Under the pieces are notes generated by a model, which saw nothing but the letters and a program-made list of their open reading frames with translations, searched no databases and was not told where the DNA came from. Of a stretch of DNA of 64,000 nucleotides, positions 34,205 through 44,439 are shown piece by piece (the first letter of the stretch is position 1; each line of letters begins with the position of its first letter). Origin of the DNA: Corynebacterium uropygiale (GTDB lineage: Bacteria; Actinomycetota; Actinomycetes; Mycobacteriales; Mycobacteriaceae); NCBI RefSeq assembly GCF_021568315.1, contig NZ_JAKGSI010000003.1, positions 336,564-400,563 of the forward strand. The letters are read 5' to 3'. The translations under genes were made by a program, and so were the position numbers.

Positions 34205-36316
34205 ATGGCTTTTGCTGCTGAACATCCGGTGTTGTCCTATTCAGAGTTCCGTCCGGTGGGCGAGGTGGAGCGTACCGAGGGGACGTTCCGCGTCGAGTCG
34301 GAGTACCAGCCCTCAGGGGATCAGCCCACCGCCATCAAGGAACTGGATGAACGCCTGCGACGAGGGGAGCGGGACGTCGTTCTCATGGGCGCGACGGGTA
34401 CCGGTAAGTCCGCCACCGCCGCGTGGCTCATTGAACAGCAGCAGCGCCCTACGCTGGTTATGGCGCCGAATAAGACGTTGGCGGCCCAGCTGGCCAATGA
34501 GCTCCGTCAGCTCCTTCCGCATAATGCCGTGGAGTATTTCGTCAGCTATTACGATTATTACCAGCCTGAGGCGTATATCGCCCAGACGGATACGTATATC
34601 GAGAAAGACTCCTCTATCAATGAGGACGTCGAACGCCTCCGCCACTCCGCAACATCCGCCCTGTTATCACGACGCGACGTCGTGGTGGTGAGCTCTGTGT
34701 CCTGCATTTATGGCCTGGGTACCCCGCAGTCCTATCTGGACCGCTCACTTGTGCTCCGCGTGGGCGAGGAAGTCGAGCGTGATCAGTTCTTAAGAGTCCT
34801 CGTGGATATCCAATATGACCGCAATGATGTGGCCTTTACCCGCGGCGCCTTCCGGGTAAAGGGAGACACGGTGGACATCATTCCGGCCTATGAGGAATTG
34901 GCCGTGCGGGTGGAGTTCTTCGGGGATGAAATCGACGCCCTGTACTACATTCACCCGCTGACGGGGGATGTCGTGCGCTCGGTGAATGAGTTGAGGATAT
35001 TCCCGGCCACCCATTATGTGGCTGGTCCGGAGCGGATGGAGAAGGCCATCGAGAATATTAAAAAGGAGCTGGAGGAGCGCCTGGCTCAGCTCGAAAATCG
35101 TGGGAAGCTGCTGGAGGCTCAGCGCCTGCGGATGCGGACGGAATACGACCTTGAGATGATTCAGCAGGTGGGATTCTGTTCGGGGATTGAGAATTATTCT
35201 CGGCATATTGATGGCCGCGAGGCGGGCTCCGCCCCGGCGACCCTCATTGATTATTTCCCAGAGGATTTCCTCACGATTATCGACGAGTCCCACGTCACCG
35301 TTCCCCAGATCGGTGGGATGTATGAGGGGGATATGTCGAGAAAGCGGAACCTCGTCGAGCACGGTTTCCGCCTGCCTTCGGCCCTCGATAACCGCCCGCT
35401 CACCTGGGATGAATTTGAGGATCGCGTGGGGCAGACCGTGTATATGTCGGCCACCCCGGGGAATTATGAGCTCACCGCGAGCGGCGGGGAGTTCGTCGAG
35501 CAGATTATTCGCCCGACGGGGCTCGTTGATCCCAAGGTGACCGTGAAGCCCACGAAGGGCCAGATTGATGACCTCATCGAGGAAATCCGCCAGCGCACGG
35601 ACAAGGACGAGCGGGTGCTCGTTACGACGCTGACGAAGAAGATGGCGGAGGACCTTACGGATTACCTGCTCGACATGGGCATTCGGGTCCGCTATCTCCA
35701 CTCGGATATTGATACGCTCCAGCGCGTCGAGCTCCTTCGGCAGCTGCGCCTGGGGGAGTACGACGTGCTCGTCGGCATCAACCTCCTGCGCGAGGGCCTG
35801 GATCTCCCGGAGGTGTCGCTCGTCGCGATCCTCGACGCGGACAAGGAGGGCTTCCTGCGATCCTCCACCTCACTCATCCAGACGATCGGACGCGCCGCGC
35901 GCAACGTGTCGGGCGAGGTCATCATGTACGCGGACACCGTCACCGAGTCCATGCGCTACGCCATTGATGAGACGGAGCGCCGCCGCGAGAAGCAGATCGC
36001 CTATAACGAGGAGCACGGCATCGACCCGCAGCCGCTGCGCAAGAAGATCGCTGACATCCTCGACCAGGTCCACGAGAACAGGGGAGAGGAACCCACCTCG
36101 GGCGAGCGCGGCGACGCGGCGGTGGCCGGCAGTGGCGGGGAGCGTCGGGACATCTCGGGCATGCCGGCGGAGCAGGTCCAGCAGCTCATCGACGATCTCA
36201 CCGCCCAGATGGGCGAGGCGGCTCGCGAGCTGAAGTTCGAGTTGGCGGGGCGTCTGCGCGATGAAATCGCGGATTTGAAGAAGGAACGACGCGGCCTCGA
36301 GGATATGGGGATGTAA
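34205..36316 (+). CDS. uvrB: excinuclease ABC subunit B
   Basis: 703 residues. Walker [14 protein letters not shown], the beta-hairpin region [27 protein letters not shown], helicase motif QTIGRAARN and a C-terminal UVR motif (~660-695) that contacts UvrA/UvrC. An N-terminal extension of ~25 residues before the EYQPSGDQP block is as in other actinobacterial UvrB proteins. Verifies DNA lesions in nucleotide-excision repair together with UvrA (41571-44429). Codon use in the first two-thirds is less GC-biased at third positions (gat, tat, att frequent) than in its last third. Confidence 0.97.
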   Translation: MAFAAEHPVLSYSEFRPVGEVERTEGTFRVESEYQPSGDQPTAIKELDERLRRGERDVVLMGATGTGKSATAAWLIEQQQRPTLVMAPNKTLAAQLANELRQLLPHNAVEYFVSYYDYYQPEAYIAQTDTYIEKDSSINEDVERLRHSATSALLSRRDVVVVSSVSCIYGLGTPQSYLDRSLVLRVGEEVERDQFLRVLVDIQYDRNDVAFTRGAFRVKGDTVDIIPAYEELAVRVEFFGDEIDALYYIHPLTGDVVRSVNELRIFPATHYVAGPERMEKAIENIKKELEERLAQLENRGKLLEAQRLRMRTEYDLEMIQQVGFCSGIENYSRHIDGREAGSAPATLIDYFPEDFLTIIDESHVTVPQIGGMYEGDMSRKRNLVEHGFRLPSALDNRPLTWDEFEDRVGQTVYMSATPGNYELTASGGEFVEQIIRPTGLVDPKVTVKPTKGQIDDLIEEIRQRTDKDERVLVTTLTKKMAEDLTDYLLDMGIRVRYLHSDIDTLQRVELLRQLRLGEYDVLVGINLLREGLDLPEVSLVAILDADKEGFLRSSTSLIQTIGRAARNVSGEVIMYADTVTESMRYAIDETERRREKQIAYNEEHGIDPQPLRKKIADILDQVHENRGEEPTSGERGDAAVAGSGGERRDISGMPAEQVQQLIDDLTAQMGEAARELKFELAGRLRDEIADLKKERRGLEDMGM

Positions 36317-36406
36317 GCGGCTACGCTCGGTCAATCCTGGTAAAACAGTGTGATGGGACTGTGGCGGGATCACCCACCCGCCGCGCACAGGACAGAAAGA
36401 GGCAAG

Positions 36407-36859
36407 GTGAAGTACTCGAGGATTGCCGTCGGAACCGATGGCTCGGCGGAATCGATGAAGGCGGTGGCCACGGCAGCGAGCCTGGCCCAGGCCTATGGCG
36501 CGGAGCTCACGATCGTCTGCGCCTTCTACGGAAACTCGGGGTCCCTCCTGGACGCGCCCCATGGTAAGGGCTCGACGTCCATCCCGGTCATCAGCGACGA
36601 GCGCGCCCAGGAATTCCTCGCCGAGGCGCGGAGGGTCGCCCAGGGTGAGGGGGCGCAGAAGATTGAGGTCCTCGCGAAGGAGGGCTCGCCCGTTGACGTC
36701 TTGTTGCACGCCGTCGAGGAGTCCGGCATTGAGCTCCTTGTCATGGGAAACCGCGGTGTGAAGACGCTGGCGGGCCGCGTTTTTGGCAATATTCCCACCG
36801 GGGTGGCGCGCCACGCGAACGTGGATGTGATGCTCGTCAACACGGAAAAACATCCCTGA
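36407..36859 (+). CDS. universal stress protein (UspA family), first of pair
   Basis: 150 residues. One Usp domain beginning RIAVGTDGS; the nucleotide loop near the C-terminus is GNRGVKTLAGRVFGNIP, fitting the G-x2-G-x9-G(S/T/N) pattern of ATP-binding members. GTG 36407 is preceded by AAAGAGG. It lies 91 bp after uvrB and 69 bp ahead of a second usp gene. Probably binds ATP and acts in stress or starvation survival; the partner is unknown. Confidence 0.9.
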   Translation: MKYSRIAVGTDGSAESMKAVATAASLAQAYGAELTIVCAFYGNSGSLLDAPHGKGSTSIPVISDERAQEFLAEARRVAQGEGAQKIEVLAKEGSPVDVLLHAVEESGIELLVMGNRGVKTLAGRVFGNIPTGVARHANVDVMLVNTEKHP

Positions 36860-36880
36860 CGCGCGTAGACTACCCATTGC

Positions 36881-36886
36881 TAGAAT
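36881..36886 (+). promoter_or_regulatory. candidate -10 box of the second usp gene (TAGAAT)
   Basis: TAGAAT predicts a start near 36893 and a ~36-nt leader with GAGGGAAGG before ATG 36929. Confidence 0.4.
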
Positions 36887-36928
36887 GAGCGACATCCGAC
36901 ATCAAAGATTTCTTCGAGGGAAGGCTTT

Positions 36929-37372
36929 ATGAGCGACTGCTATTCGACGATCGTCGTCGGAACTGATGGTTCCAATTCCTCTTTGCTTGCGGTGGAGCGG
37001 GCGGCGCGCATTGCGTCTGCTTTCGACGCCACGCTGATTGTGGGCTCGGCCTACTATGAGACCAAGGAGGAAGCCTCCAAGACCCTGCGTCAGGACTCCG
37101 TCACCGTCGTCGGTGATGAGACCGCCCAGAAGAACCTGGAGACCGCCTCCGCCCACGCGGAGAAGTTCGGAGTCACGAAGGTGAAGACCGAGCTCCGCGC
37201 CGGCACCCCGGTGCAGGCGCTCATGGCCATCGTCAATGACAACGACGCTGACCTGCTCGTCGTCGGTAACCGCGGCATCAACTCCCTGACCGGCCGTCTC
37301 CTGGGCTCCGTCCCAGCGGATGTGGCTCGTCAGTCGGACTGCGATGTCATGATCGTCCACACGGTCAAGTAG
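36929..37372 (+). CDS. universal stress protein (UspA family), second of pair
   Basis: 147 residues: IVVGTDGSNSS at the start and GNRGINSLTGRLLGSVP at the ATP loop. It shares length and motifs with the preceding Usp but is clearly diverged, so the pair is an old tandem duplication. GAGGGAAGG lies 6-8 nt before the ATG. Synteny with C. glutamicum places usp genes next to uvrB. A strong terminator follows. Confidence 0.92.
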   Translation: MSDCYSTIVVGTDGSNSSLLAVERAARIASAFDATLIVGSAYYETKEEASKTLRQDSVTVVGDETAQKNLETASAHAEKFGVTKVKTELRAGTPVQALMAIVNDNDADLLVVGNRGINSLTGRLLGSVPADVARQSDCDVMIVHTVK

Positions 37373-37426
37373 GAGAATCCGCACAAGGATAGGAGGGCGC
37401 CTGCCGCAAGTGCCCTCCGCACTGGA

Positions 37427-37458
37427 GGCCCGGGATCTGTCCGAGAAGATCCCGGGCC
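37427..37458 (+). terminator. intrinsic terminator after the usp pair
   Basis: Perfect 11-bp stem GGCCCGGGATC/GATCCCGGGCC with a 10-nt loop, followed by TTTGG. It ends 21 bp before the stop of the convergent helicase gene and may serve both sides. Confidence 0.75.
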
Positions 37459-37479
37459 TTTGGCATGCACGCGGGCGTC

Positions 37480-39795
37480 CTAGTCGTTGGCCTCCGCGGC
37501 CTCTCGCAGGTCGTCCGGCACGTCCCCGATGATGCTAAGGCTCTGCGTGGCCCGCGTCATCGCGACGTAGAGGTCCTGCCAGCCCTGTGGGGAGTGCTCG
37601 ACGATCTCCTGCGGCCTCACGAGCACGACGTGGTCAAACTCCAGGCCCTTGATGAGCTCGACGGGCTGGACCTCCCCCTCCGCGGTGGCCCCGATGGCCG
37701 CCACGAGCCGCTCGGGGTCTTCCGAGCGCAGCTGGGTCAGGAGCTCGGCGGGATCGGTGTCCTCGGGGTAGAAGCGGAGGGCGTCCGGGACATCGCGGAC
37801 TGGGGTGGCCGTCGGCGCCTCCGGATCGATGATCGAGAGAACCCGCTGGGCATAGTCGCTGATCGCGCGCGGGGTCCGGTAGTTGATGGTGAGGGCATGG
37901 TGCCGGTAGCGGCGCTGAACGAAGGGCGCCAGGGTCTCGGACCACGCGTCGACGCCGGCGGGGGAGCCGGTCTGGGCGGTATCCCCAACGATCGTCATCC
38001 ACCGCGAGGGGCAGCGCCGCATGACCATGCGCCATTCCATGGGGGAGAGCTCCTGCGCTTCGTCGACGACGACGTGCCCATACGCCCAGGTGTAGTCGCT
38101 GCGGGCTCGCTGCGCGGTGGTCCGGCGATCGCGGACCTGCTGGCGCCTGGCGAGCGTCTCGGCGTCGATGACGTCGTGGGCGCTGAGGATCTCGGCTTCG
38201 AAGTCCTCGTCATCTGTGTCGGTATTGGCCGAGCCGGTGAGGATATCGAGCGCCTCTTGGGCCTCGGTGACCTGGGCGCGCCATTCTTCGTCGGAGCGTC
38301 GGCGCTCCTCCTCGGGATCGGCGGCCCCGATGAGCACGGCGAGTTCGTCGAGGAGGGCGGCGTCGCTCGGCGCCCACTCGGAGCCGGGCGCGCGATACAA
38401 CGCCTCCTGGGTCTCCTCGTCGTAGGCATGGGCAGCGCGGGCGATGCGCTCGCGATCCTCCAGCAGGGCGCGGAGCACGCTCGGTGGGTCGAGCTCGGGC
38501 CAGAACTCCTCGACGAGCTCCTGGATGATGGGCTCATCCGCGAGGTCGTCGTGGAGCTGGTCGACGTCGGCCCCGCTGAGGAGGTTCGCGCCGCCGAGCG
38601 GGTCGCTCCCGATCCTCTCCGCCATGTGCCGCGCGAGTTCCTCGAGCAGCGTGTCGCGGAAGATCGCCTGTGCGAGGTTGTGGGGCTTCCGGGAGCGACG
38701 GGCTCGGGTGCGCGCGGCCTTCACCATGGCGGGGCTGAGCCGCAGGGTGATCCCCTCGACCACGTAGTCGCGCTCGCCGGCGGGGAGGGTCTCGTAGCGG
38801 CGCACATCTTCTTTGAGGATCGTCGCCATTTCCTCCGAGCCCTTGATCTCACGCACGAGCAGGCTCTCCTCCGCCGTCCCGTGGACCCCGGGGAAGAGGT
38901 CGCCCACTGTGGAGAGCACCGTGCCGGTTTCCCCGAGCTCCGGAAGGACGTGCGAGATGTAGTCGAGGAAGGTGCGGTTCGGCCCGATGATGAGCACACC
39001 CGTGTGCGAGAGCTGTTCCCGCCACGTGTACATGAGGTAGGCGACGCGGTGAAGCGCCACGGCCGTTTTCCCCGTTCCGGGCCCGCCCTCCACGATCATC
39101 ACGCCTCGCGAGGGGTCCCGGATAATGTCGTCCTGCTCCTGCTGGATGGTCTCCACAATGTCATGCATGTGGCCGGTCCGCGCGGCGTCGAGCGCGTGGA
39201 GCAGGGTGGATTCGGTGCCGACGCCGCCTCGCTGCGTCCCGGCCTCAGCGCCGGAGAGGTATTCATCATCCACCGACGTGACGGTCCGCCCATGGGTCCG
39301 GATGTGGCGGCGGAGCGTGACGCCTTCGGGGTGGGCGGTGGTCGCCAGGTAGAAGGGGCGCGCCATGGGCGCGCGCCAGTCGAGGAGCAGCGTCCGATAG
39401 TGCTCCTCCCGGGCGTCGAGCCCCATGCGGCCGATGTAGCGGCGGTCCATCCCCGGCTGCCCGGGAACGGGGTTGTCGATGCTCTCGGGTTCATCGGCGG
39501 TGATGTCGATGCGCCCGAAGACGAGCCCGAGCTGCGCGAGGTTGAGCTTATCCAGCCTGGCGTTCAGCGCATGGTATTCGGTCTCACGCTGGACGAGGGC
39601 CTCCGCCGCCGGGTTCGCAGGATCCGTGTTGAGCTGCACGGCCCGCAGCCGCTCCGTGGCGTGCTCGACCTCGGCGTCGAGTCGGGCGAAGAGGCTGTTG
39701 ACATAGGCCTGTTCACGGGCCACATCGTCCGTGCTCTCCGCTGCATGGTTGTGCTGCTCACTCATGGTGTTCTGGTGTCCTCCGTCGCGACGCAT
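37480..39795 (-). CDS. helD: HelD-type superfamily 1 helicase (RNA-polymerase-associated)
   Basis: 771 residues. An N-terminal coiled region (~20-95) precedes GGPGTGKTAVALHRVAYL (Walker A, ~residue 235), the VVVDEAQELSPMEW Walker B, GDTAQTG, NYRTPRAIS and the C-terminal VTLx-like LYVAMTRATQ motif. The length and the split of the helicase domain by a large insertion fit actinobacterial HelD/HelR, which release stalled RNA polymerase and in some species give rifampicin tolerance. That role is inferred. Start at 39795 follows TACGCT by 9 nt; ATG 39765 is an alternative. Confidence 0.85.
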   Translation of the reverse strand: MRRDGGHQNTMSEQHNHAAESTDDVAREQAYVNSLFARLDAEVEHATERLRAVQLNTDPANPAAEALVQRETEYHALNARLDKLNLAQLGLVFGRIDITADEPESIDNPVPGQPGMDRRYIGRMGLDAREEHYRTLLLDWRAPMARPFYLATTAHPEGVTLRRHIRTHGRTVTSVDDEYLSGAEAGTQRGGVGTESTLLHALDAARTGHMHDIVETIQQEQDDIIRDPSRGVMIVEGGPGTGKTAVALHRVAYLMYTWREQLSHTGVLIIGPNRTFLDYISHVLPELGETGTVLSTVGDLFPGVHGTAEESLLVREIKGSEEMATILKEDVRRYETLPAGERDYVVEGITLRLSPAMVKAARTRARRSRKPHNLAQAIFRDTLLEELARHMAERIGSDPLGGANLLSGADVDQLHDDLADEPIIQELVEEFWPELDPPSVLRALLEDRERIARAAHAYDEETQEALYRAPGSEWAPSDAALLDELAVLIGAADPEEERRRSDEEWRAQVTEAQEALDILTGSANTDTDDEDFEAEILSAHDVIDAETLARRQQVRDRRTTAQRARSDYTWAYGHVVVDEAQELSPMEWRMVMRRCPSRWMTIVGDTAQTGSPAGVDAWSETLAPFVQRRYRHHALTINYRTPRAISDYAQRVLSIIDPEAPTATPVRDVPDALRFYPEDTDPAELLTQLRSEDPERLVAAIGATAEGEVQPVELIKGLEFDHVVLVRPQEIVEHSPQGWQDLYVAMTRATQSLSIIGDVPDDLREAAEAND

Positions 39796-39821
39796 AGACC
39801 TCTCAGCGTAGAACAGATAAG

Positions 39822-39863
39822 GAAAACCCCGCCACCCGCTGCATGGGTGCAGCGTGGACGGGG
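39822..39863 (-). terminator. terminator of the DoxX-like gene
   Basis: Stem CGCTGCA/TGCAGCG extended by an outer CCCCG/CGGGG pairing; on the minus strand it is followed by TTTTCC. It lies between the DoxX-like stop and the helD start. Confidence 0.7.
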
Positions 39864-39878
39864 CTCGAGGCGCAGGAT

Positions 39879-40790
39879 TTAGAAGTCGAACTTGTCGGCG
39901 AGCTTCTTCTGAGCCTTCTTCAGGGCCTTGTCAGCGTGCTTCTGCAGCTTCTGGGCCTTCTTCTGAGCGCGCTTGGCGCTGCGGGAGTTGAGCTTCTTGT
40001 CGGCCTTCTTCTGGGCGGTGGACAGCGCGGAGTCCGCGCGATCCTGGGCCTTGGAGGCCACCTTGACGACGTGCTTCCGGGCCGTCTCGGAGTTGTCCTT
40101 GGCGCTCTTGAGCCAGTCCTCCTTGTTGTCCTCGATGTAGTCGCGGGCGGACTCGGTGAGGTCCTGAACCTTGTCGCTGAGGCTCGAGGCGCTGGACTTC
40201 ACGGTGTCGATCCAGTCCTCCTTGTTGTCCTCGATGTAGTCGCGGGCGGTGGAGGCGTAATCGGAGGCCTTGTCGGAGGCGTCGGCGAAGAACTCCTTGG
40301 CGTTGGCCTGGAACTTCTCGGTCTCGGACTTAGTCGGCAGCGCCTGCTGGACGGCCTTGGAGGCACGCCACTTGAGGCCCGGACGGCCCTCGGTGTCGAG
40401 GGAGGTGATGGCGAGGCCGCCCAGGAGGGCGACGTTCGTGAGGAATCCCTGCTTGCGCGCCTTCTTCTCTTCCTCCTCCTGGGTCTCCCAGAAGGCGTGG
40501 CGGGCGAGGATGGTCGGGATAGTGAGAACGGTGAGGGTGCCGGCGGCGAGGCGCGGAGCCTTGCCAAGCGCCAACGCGGAGGCCGCGCCCACCTTGGTGC
40601 CGCCCACAGCACGGGCGACGAGCTTCGGGTCCTCGGGGAGCTGCTTAGCGTACTTGCGGGGCAGCAGGGAACGCACGCGCTTGAGGACCTGCTCGGTGCC
40701 TTCGACGTGGGCATCGACGTTTACGAGGGTGTCAACGCCATCGACGATGTAGGCCGATGCGAGCATCGGGCGTGCAATCTTCCGAATCAT
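39879..40790 (-). CDS. DoxX-like membrane protein with repeated charged helical tail
   Basis: 303 residues. Residues 1-150 form the DoxX-type membrane part (short hydrophobic segments around 75-95 and 115-130, RHAFWE motif). Residues ~155-303 are charged and helix-forming. ARDYIEDNKEDW occurs twice, exactly 33 residues apart, matched by a 38-bp perfect DNA repeat (40113-40150 and 40212-40249). The last ~45 residues are very Lys/Ala-rich and end KKLADKFDF. A 33-residue period (three 11-mers) suggests an amphipathic helix lying on a membrane. Function unknown. Confidence 0.75.
   Translation of the reverse strand: MIRKIARPMLASAYIVDGVDTLVNVDAHVEGTEQVLKRVRSLLPRKYAKQLPEDPKLVARAVGGTKVGAASALALGKAPRLAAGTLTVLTIPTILARHAFWETQEEEEKKARKQGFLTNVALLGGLAITSLDTEGRPGLKWRASKAVQQALPTKSETEKFQANAKEFFADASDKASDYASTARDYIEDNKEDWIDTVKSSASSLSDKVQDLTESARDYIEDNKEDWLKSAKDNSETARKHVVKVASKAQDRADSALSTAQKKADKKLNSRSAKRAQKKAQKLQKHADKALKKAQKKLADKFDF
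40113..40249 (-). repeat. 38-bp direct repeat inside the DoxX-like gene
   Basis: Two identical 38-bp segments at 40113-40150 and 40212-40249, 99 bp apart, encode the duplicated ARDYIEDNKEDW in frame. Confidence 0.9.
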
Positions 40791-40868
40791 GTGTCTGTTC
40801 GCTCCTAACTCGGTGCGCGAATATGGCCTTCTCTGTAATCGTACGCGACTATCACGGAAAGATAGCTT

Positions 40869-41471
40869 TTACCACCGGCGTTCCCACCACTCGGCGAGGT
40901 GCGGACGCTCGGCGCCGAGTGTAGTGGAGTCCCCGTGACCGGGGTGAACGATGGCCTCATCTGGGTATTTCTCGAAAATCCGCTCTTTGACATCCTCAAA
41001 GAGGCGGACAAAGTCCGATTCGCTCGTTGTCTTTCCTAAGCCGCCGGGAAAGAGGCTATCTCCCACGAACAGGTGGGTCTCCCCATCAATCTCGGCTGCG
41101 ATGGCGAGGCCACCGGGGGTATGGCCCCGGAGAATCATGACGGGGAAGGAGAATCCATTCCAGTCCAGGGTATCGCCGTGGTGGAGCTCGACGTCGGGAG
41201 CCACGGGGAGGGCGGGCGCGTCGAGGAAGGAAGCCCAGTGCGTGGCGTGGGTGGCGTCGAGAACCTCGCGGAGGGCGCGGACGTGGTCGTGGTGCCGGTG
41301 GGTGGTAAGAACCCCGGTGATGCGGACTCCCGCGTCCTCCGCGAGTTGGAGCAGACGCGGGGCGTCGTCGGAGGCGTCGATGAGGAGGCCCTCGCCGCCC
41401 GCGCAGAGGAGGTAGCAGTTGTTGTCCATCGAGGAGACGGAGACGTGCTGGAGTGAGAGAGTGTTCGTCAT
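40869..41471 (-). CDS. MBL-fold metallo-hydrolase (glyoxalase II-like)
   Basis: 200 residues. The zinc motif THRHHDH (residues ~57-63), GHTPGG, a metal-bridging aspartate in [10 protein letters not shown] and the final PGHGDST histidine complete the two-metal site. Such small enzymes hydrolyse thioesters such as S-lactoylmycothiol or other esters; substrate unknown. TACGCT (41485-41480) ends 8 nt before the ATG, so it is probably leaderless. It is divergent from uvrA, as in C. glutamicum. Confidence 0.88.
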   Translation of the reverse strand: MTNTLSLQHVSVSSMDNNCYLLCAGGEGLLIDASDDAPRLLQLAEDAGVRITGVLTTHRHHDHVRALREVLDATHATHWASFLDAPALPVAPDVELHHGDTLDWNGFSFPVMILRGHTPGGLAIAAEIDGETHLFVGDSLFPGGLGKTTSESDFVRLFEDVKERIFEKYPDEAIVHPGHGDSTTLGAERPHLAEWWERRW

Positions 41472-41570
41472 GCCTCACCAGCGTACGGGAGGCGGCGGGA
41501 ACTATGCAGTGCGGGCCAATCGTTGCTATGTTCGATGAAGTAGATTTTTTCCAAGGTGGGAGCAGATAGC

Positions 41571-44429
41571 GTGGCAGATCGCCTCATTGTCCGTGGTGCC
41601 CGGGAGCACAATCTCAAAGGGGTGGATATTGACATCCCCCGTGATGCGCTCGTGGTCTTTACGGGGCTGAGTGGCTCGGGGAAGTCCTCGCTGGCATTCG
41701 ACACAATTTTCGCTGAGGGGCAGCGGCGGTACGTCGAGTCCCTGTCCTCCTATGCCCGCATGTTCCTCGGGCAGATGGACAAGCCGGATGTCGATTTCAT
41801 CGACGGTTTATCCCCCGCTGTATCCATCGACCAGAAGTCCACCAACCGCAACCCGCGCTCGACGGTGGGCACCATCACCGAGGTCTATGACTACCTTCGC
41901 CTGCTGTTTTCGCGGGCCGGCACCGCGCATTGTCCGGTGTGTGATGCGCCAGTGAGTCGCCAGACCCCGCAGCAGATTGTCGACCAGGTTCTAGAGCTGG
42001 AGGAGCGGCTGAAGTTCCAGGTCTTGGCTCCCGTCGTGCGGACCCGGAAGGGCGAGTTTGTCGACCTCTTCCAGGATCTCGCGGCGCAGGGTTACGCGCG
42101 CGTGCGGGTGGATGGGGAGGTGTACCCGCTCTCGGATCCGCCGACCCTCAAGAAGCAGATCAAGCACGATATCGACGTGGTCGTGGATCGCCTCCAGGTC
42201 AAGCAGAGCCAGCGGCAGCGCCTCACCGATTCCATCGAGACGGCCCTGGCGCTCGCCGACGGCGTCGTCGTCCTCGAGTTCGTGGGGCTCGACGAGGACG
42301 ATCCTCGCCGTATCATGCGTTTCTCGGAGAAGATGGCCTGCCCCAACGGCCACACACTCCACGTTGATGAGCTGGAACCGCGGGCCTTCTCCTTCAACTC
42401 GCCCTATGGTGCGTGCCCGGATTGTGATGGCCTCGGGACTCGCACGGTGGTCGACGAGGAGCTCATCATCCCCGATCCCGAGGCCCCGCTGCGCCAGTGC
42501 GTCCAACCGTGGAAGTCGAGCCCCAATCACCGCTACTTCGAGAAGCTTGTGGACGGATTTGCCGCCGCGATGGGCGTGGACTCCCACGCGCCTTTCTCCG
42601 CGCTCAGCGCGCAGCACCAGCACGACTTCATCCACGGCACCAGCACCGAGGTGCACGTCCGCTACCGCAATCGCTTTGGCCGGCAGCGCAGCTGGACGGC
42701 GCCCTTCGAGGGCGTCATGGGGTACATGTACCGCAAGCTGGAGAACGCCGACACGGATTCTCAGAAGGAGCGGCTGCTCTCCTATACCCGGGAAGTGCCC
42801 TGCCCGACGTGCGAGGGGACCCGGCTCAAGCCGGAGATCCTTGCCGTAAGGCTGGCGTCGACGTCCCACGGGGAGAAGTCCATCGCGGGGCTGTGTGAGC
42901 TGAGCATTGAGGAGGCCTCGGAGTTCCTTGACTCCCTGGTCCTCGGCCCGCGCGAGGAAATGATTGCGGGCGCGGTCCTTAAGGAGATTCAGGCCCGCCT
43001 CCACTTCCTTCTCGACGTCGGCCTCAACTACCTCACCCTCAATCGCGCGGCCGGCACCCTGTCGGGCGGGGAGGCCCAGCGCATTCGTCTGGCCACGCAA
43101 ATCGGTTCCGGCCTGGCAGGTGTTCTCTATGTTCTCGACGAGCCGTCGATCGGACTCCACCAGCGCGATAATCACCGGCTCATCGAGACGCTGAAGCGGT
43201 TGCGGGACATTGGCAACACGCTCATCGTCGTCGAGCACGATGAGGACACCATCCGCGCGGCGGATTACCTCGTCGACGTCGGCCCGCGAGCGGGCGAATA
43301 CGGCGGGGAGATCGTCTACCAGGGCGAGCCCGCGGGGATCCTCGAGACGGAGGAGTCGCTCACGGGGGCGTATCTCTCGGGCCGGCGTGTGCTCGGCGTC
43401 CCGGAGGAGCGGCGTCCCATCGATCGGGAGAAGATGCTCACCATCCGCGGGGCGCGGGAGAATAACCTCCAGGACATTGACGTGAGCATTCCGCTGGGCG
43501 TGCTGGTGTGCGTGACGGGCGTCTCCGGTTCCGGGAAGTCCACCCTGGTCAACGAGGTGCTCGCGAAGAACCTGGCCAACGAGCTCAACCGCGCGCGCCT
43601 CGTGCCCGGGAAGGCGCAGAGGGTCGAGGGGATGGAGAACCTCGACAAGCTGGTCCAGGTCGATCAGTCGCCGATTGGGCGCACCCCGCGCTCGAACCCC
43701 GCGACGTACACGGGCGTGTTCGACAAGATTCGCACGCTCTTCGCGGAGACCTCCGAGGCGAAGGTTCGCGGCTACAAGGCGGGCCGTTTCTCCTTCAACG
43801 TCAAGGGCGGTCGCTGCGAGGCCTGCCGCGGCGAGGGCACCATCAAGATCGAAATGAACTTCCTCCCGGACGTCTATGTCCCCTGCGAGGTCTGCCATGG
43901 TGCCCGGTACAACCGCGAGACCCTCGAGGTGAAGTACAAGGGCAAGAACATCGCCGAGGTCCTCGACATGCCCATCAGCGAGGCGGCCGAATTCTTCAAG
44001 CCCATCACCGCCATCCACCGCTACCTCAACACCCTCGTCGACGTCGGTCTCGGCTACGTGCGTCTCGGGCAGTCCGCCACGACGCTGTCTGGCGGCGAGG
44101 CCCAGCGTGTCAAGCTGGCCTCCGAGCTGCAAAAACGCTCCAACGGGCGAACCATCTACATCCTCGACGAGCCCACCACGGGACTGCACTTCGAGGACAT
44201 CCGCAAACTCATGCTCGTCATCCAGGGCCTGGTAAACAAGGGGAATACGGTGCTCATCATCGAGCACAACCTGGATGTCATCAAAGCCGCGGACTGGATT
44301 ATCGACATGGGCCCCGAGGGCGGCTCGGGAGGCGGCACCGTCGTGGCCCAGGGCACCCCCGAGGACGTCGCCCGGGAGCCCGGGTCCTACACCGGGCAGT
44401 TCCTCGCCGAGCTTCTCGACGTGAGATAG
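41571..44429 (+). CDS. uvrA: excinuclease ABC subunit A
   Basis: 952 residues. Two ABC ATPase modules: Walker [15 protein letters not shown] and [14 protein letters not shown], signatures [12 protein letters not shown] and [12 protein letters not shown]. Zinc-binding cysteine pairs occur in CPVC, CPDC, CEAC and CEVC. Recognises DNA damage and loads UvrB. GTG 41571 gives [14 protein letters not shown], the standard actinobacterial start, with GGGAG 8 nt upstream; GTG 41556 in the same frame is 9 nt after TAGATT and is the leaderless alternative. The stop TAG is part of the next gene's -10 box. Confidence 0.97.
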   Translation: MADRLIVRGAREHNLKGVDIDIPRDALVVFTGLSGSGKSSLAFDTIFAEGQRRYVESLSSYARMFLGQMDKPDVDFIDGLSPAVSIDQKSTNRNPRSTVGTITEVYDYLRLLFSRAGTAHCPVCDAPVSRQTPQQIVDQVLELEERLKFQVLAPVVRTRKGEFVDLFQDLAAQGYARVRVDGEVYPLSDPPTLKKQIKHDIDVVVDRLQVKQSQRQRLTDSIETALALADGVVVLEFVGLDEDDPRRIMRFSEKMACPNGHTLHVDELEPRAFSFNSPYGACPDCDGLGTRTVVDEELIIPDPEAPLRQCVQPWKSSPNHRYFEKLVDGFAAAMGVDSHAPFSALSAQHQHDFIHGTSTEVHVRYRNRFGRQRSWTAPFEGVMGYMYRKLENADTDSQKERLLSYTREVPCPTCEGTRLKPEILAVRLASTSHGEKSIAGLCELSIEEASEFLDSLVLGPREEMIAGAVLKEIQARLHFLLDVGLNYLTLNRAAGTLSGGEAQRIRLATQIGSGLAGVLYVLDEPSIGLHQRDNHRLIETLKRLRDIGNTLIVVEHDEDTIRAADYLVDVGPRAGEYGGEIVYQGEPAGILETEESLTGAYLSGRRVLGVPEERRPIDREKMLTIRGARENNLQDIDVSIPLGVLVCVTGVSGSGKSTLVNEVLAKNLANELNRARLVPGKAQRVEGMENLDKLVQVDQSPIGRTPRSNPATYTGVFDKIRTLFAETSEAKVRGYKAGRFSFNVKGGRCEACRGEGTIKIEMNFLPDVYVPCEVCHGARYNRETLEVKYKGKNIAEVLDMPISEAAEFFKPITAIHRYLNTLVDVGLGYVRLGQSATTLSGGEAQRVKLASELQKRSNGRTIYILDEPTTGLHFEDIRKLMLVIQGLVNKGNTVLIIEHNLDVIKAADWIIDMGPEGGSGGGTVVAQGTPEDVAREPGSYTGQFLAELLDVR

Positions 44430-44432
44430 TCT
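44427..44432 (+). promoter_or_regulatory. leaderless-type -10 box (TAGTCT) formed by the uvrA stop codon
   Basis: TAG of uvrA (44427-44429) plus TCT makes TAGTCT, 7 nt before ATG 44440. Confidence 0.5.
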
Positions 44433-44439
44433 GAAGCCT

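Noticed and set aside
41556..41570. GTG 41556 as uvrA start
   Set aside because: Homologues start at MADRLIV, and a GGGAG is well placed before GTG 41571. The leaderless alternative is kept as a note only.
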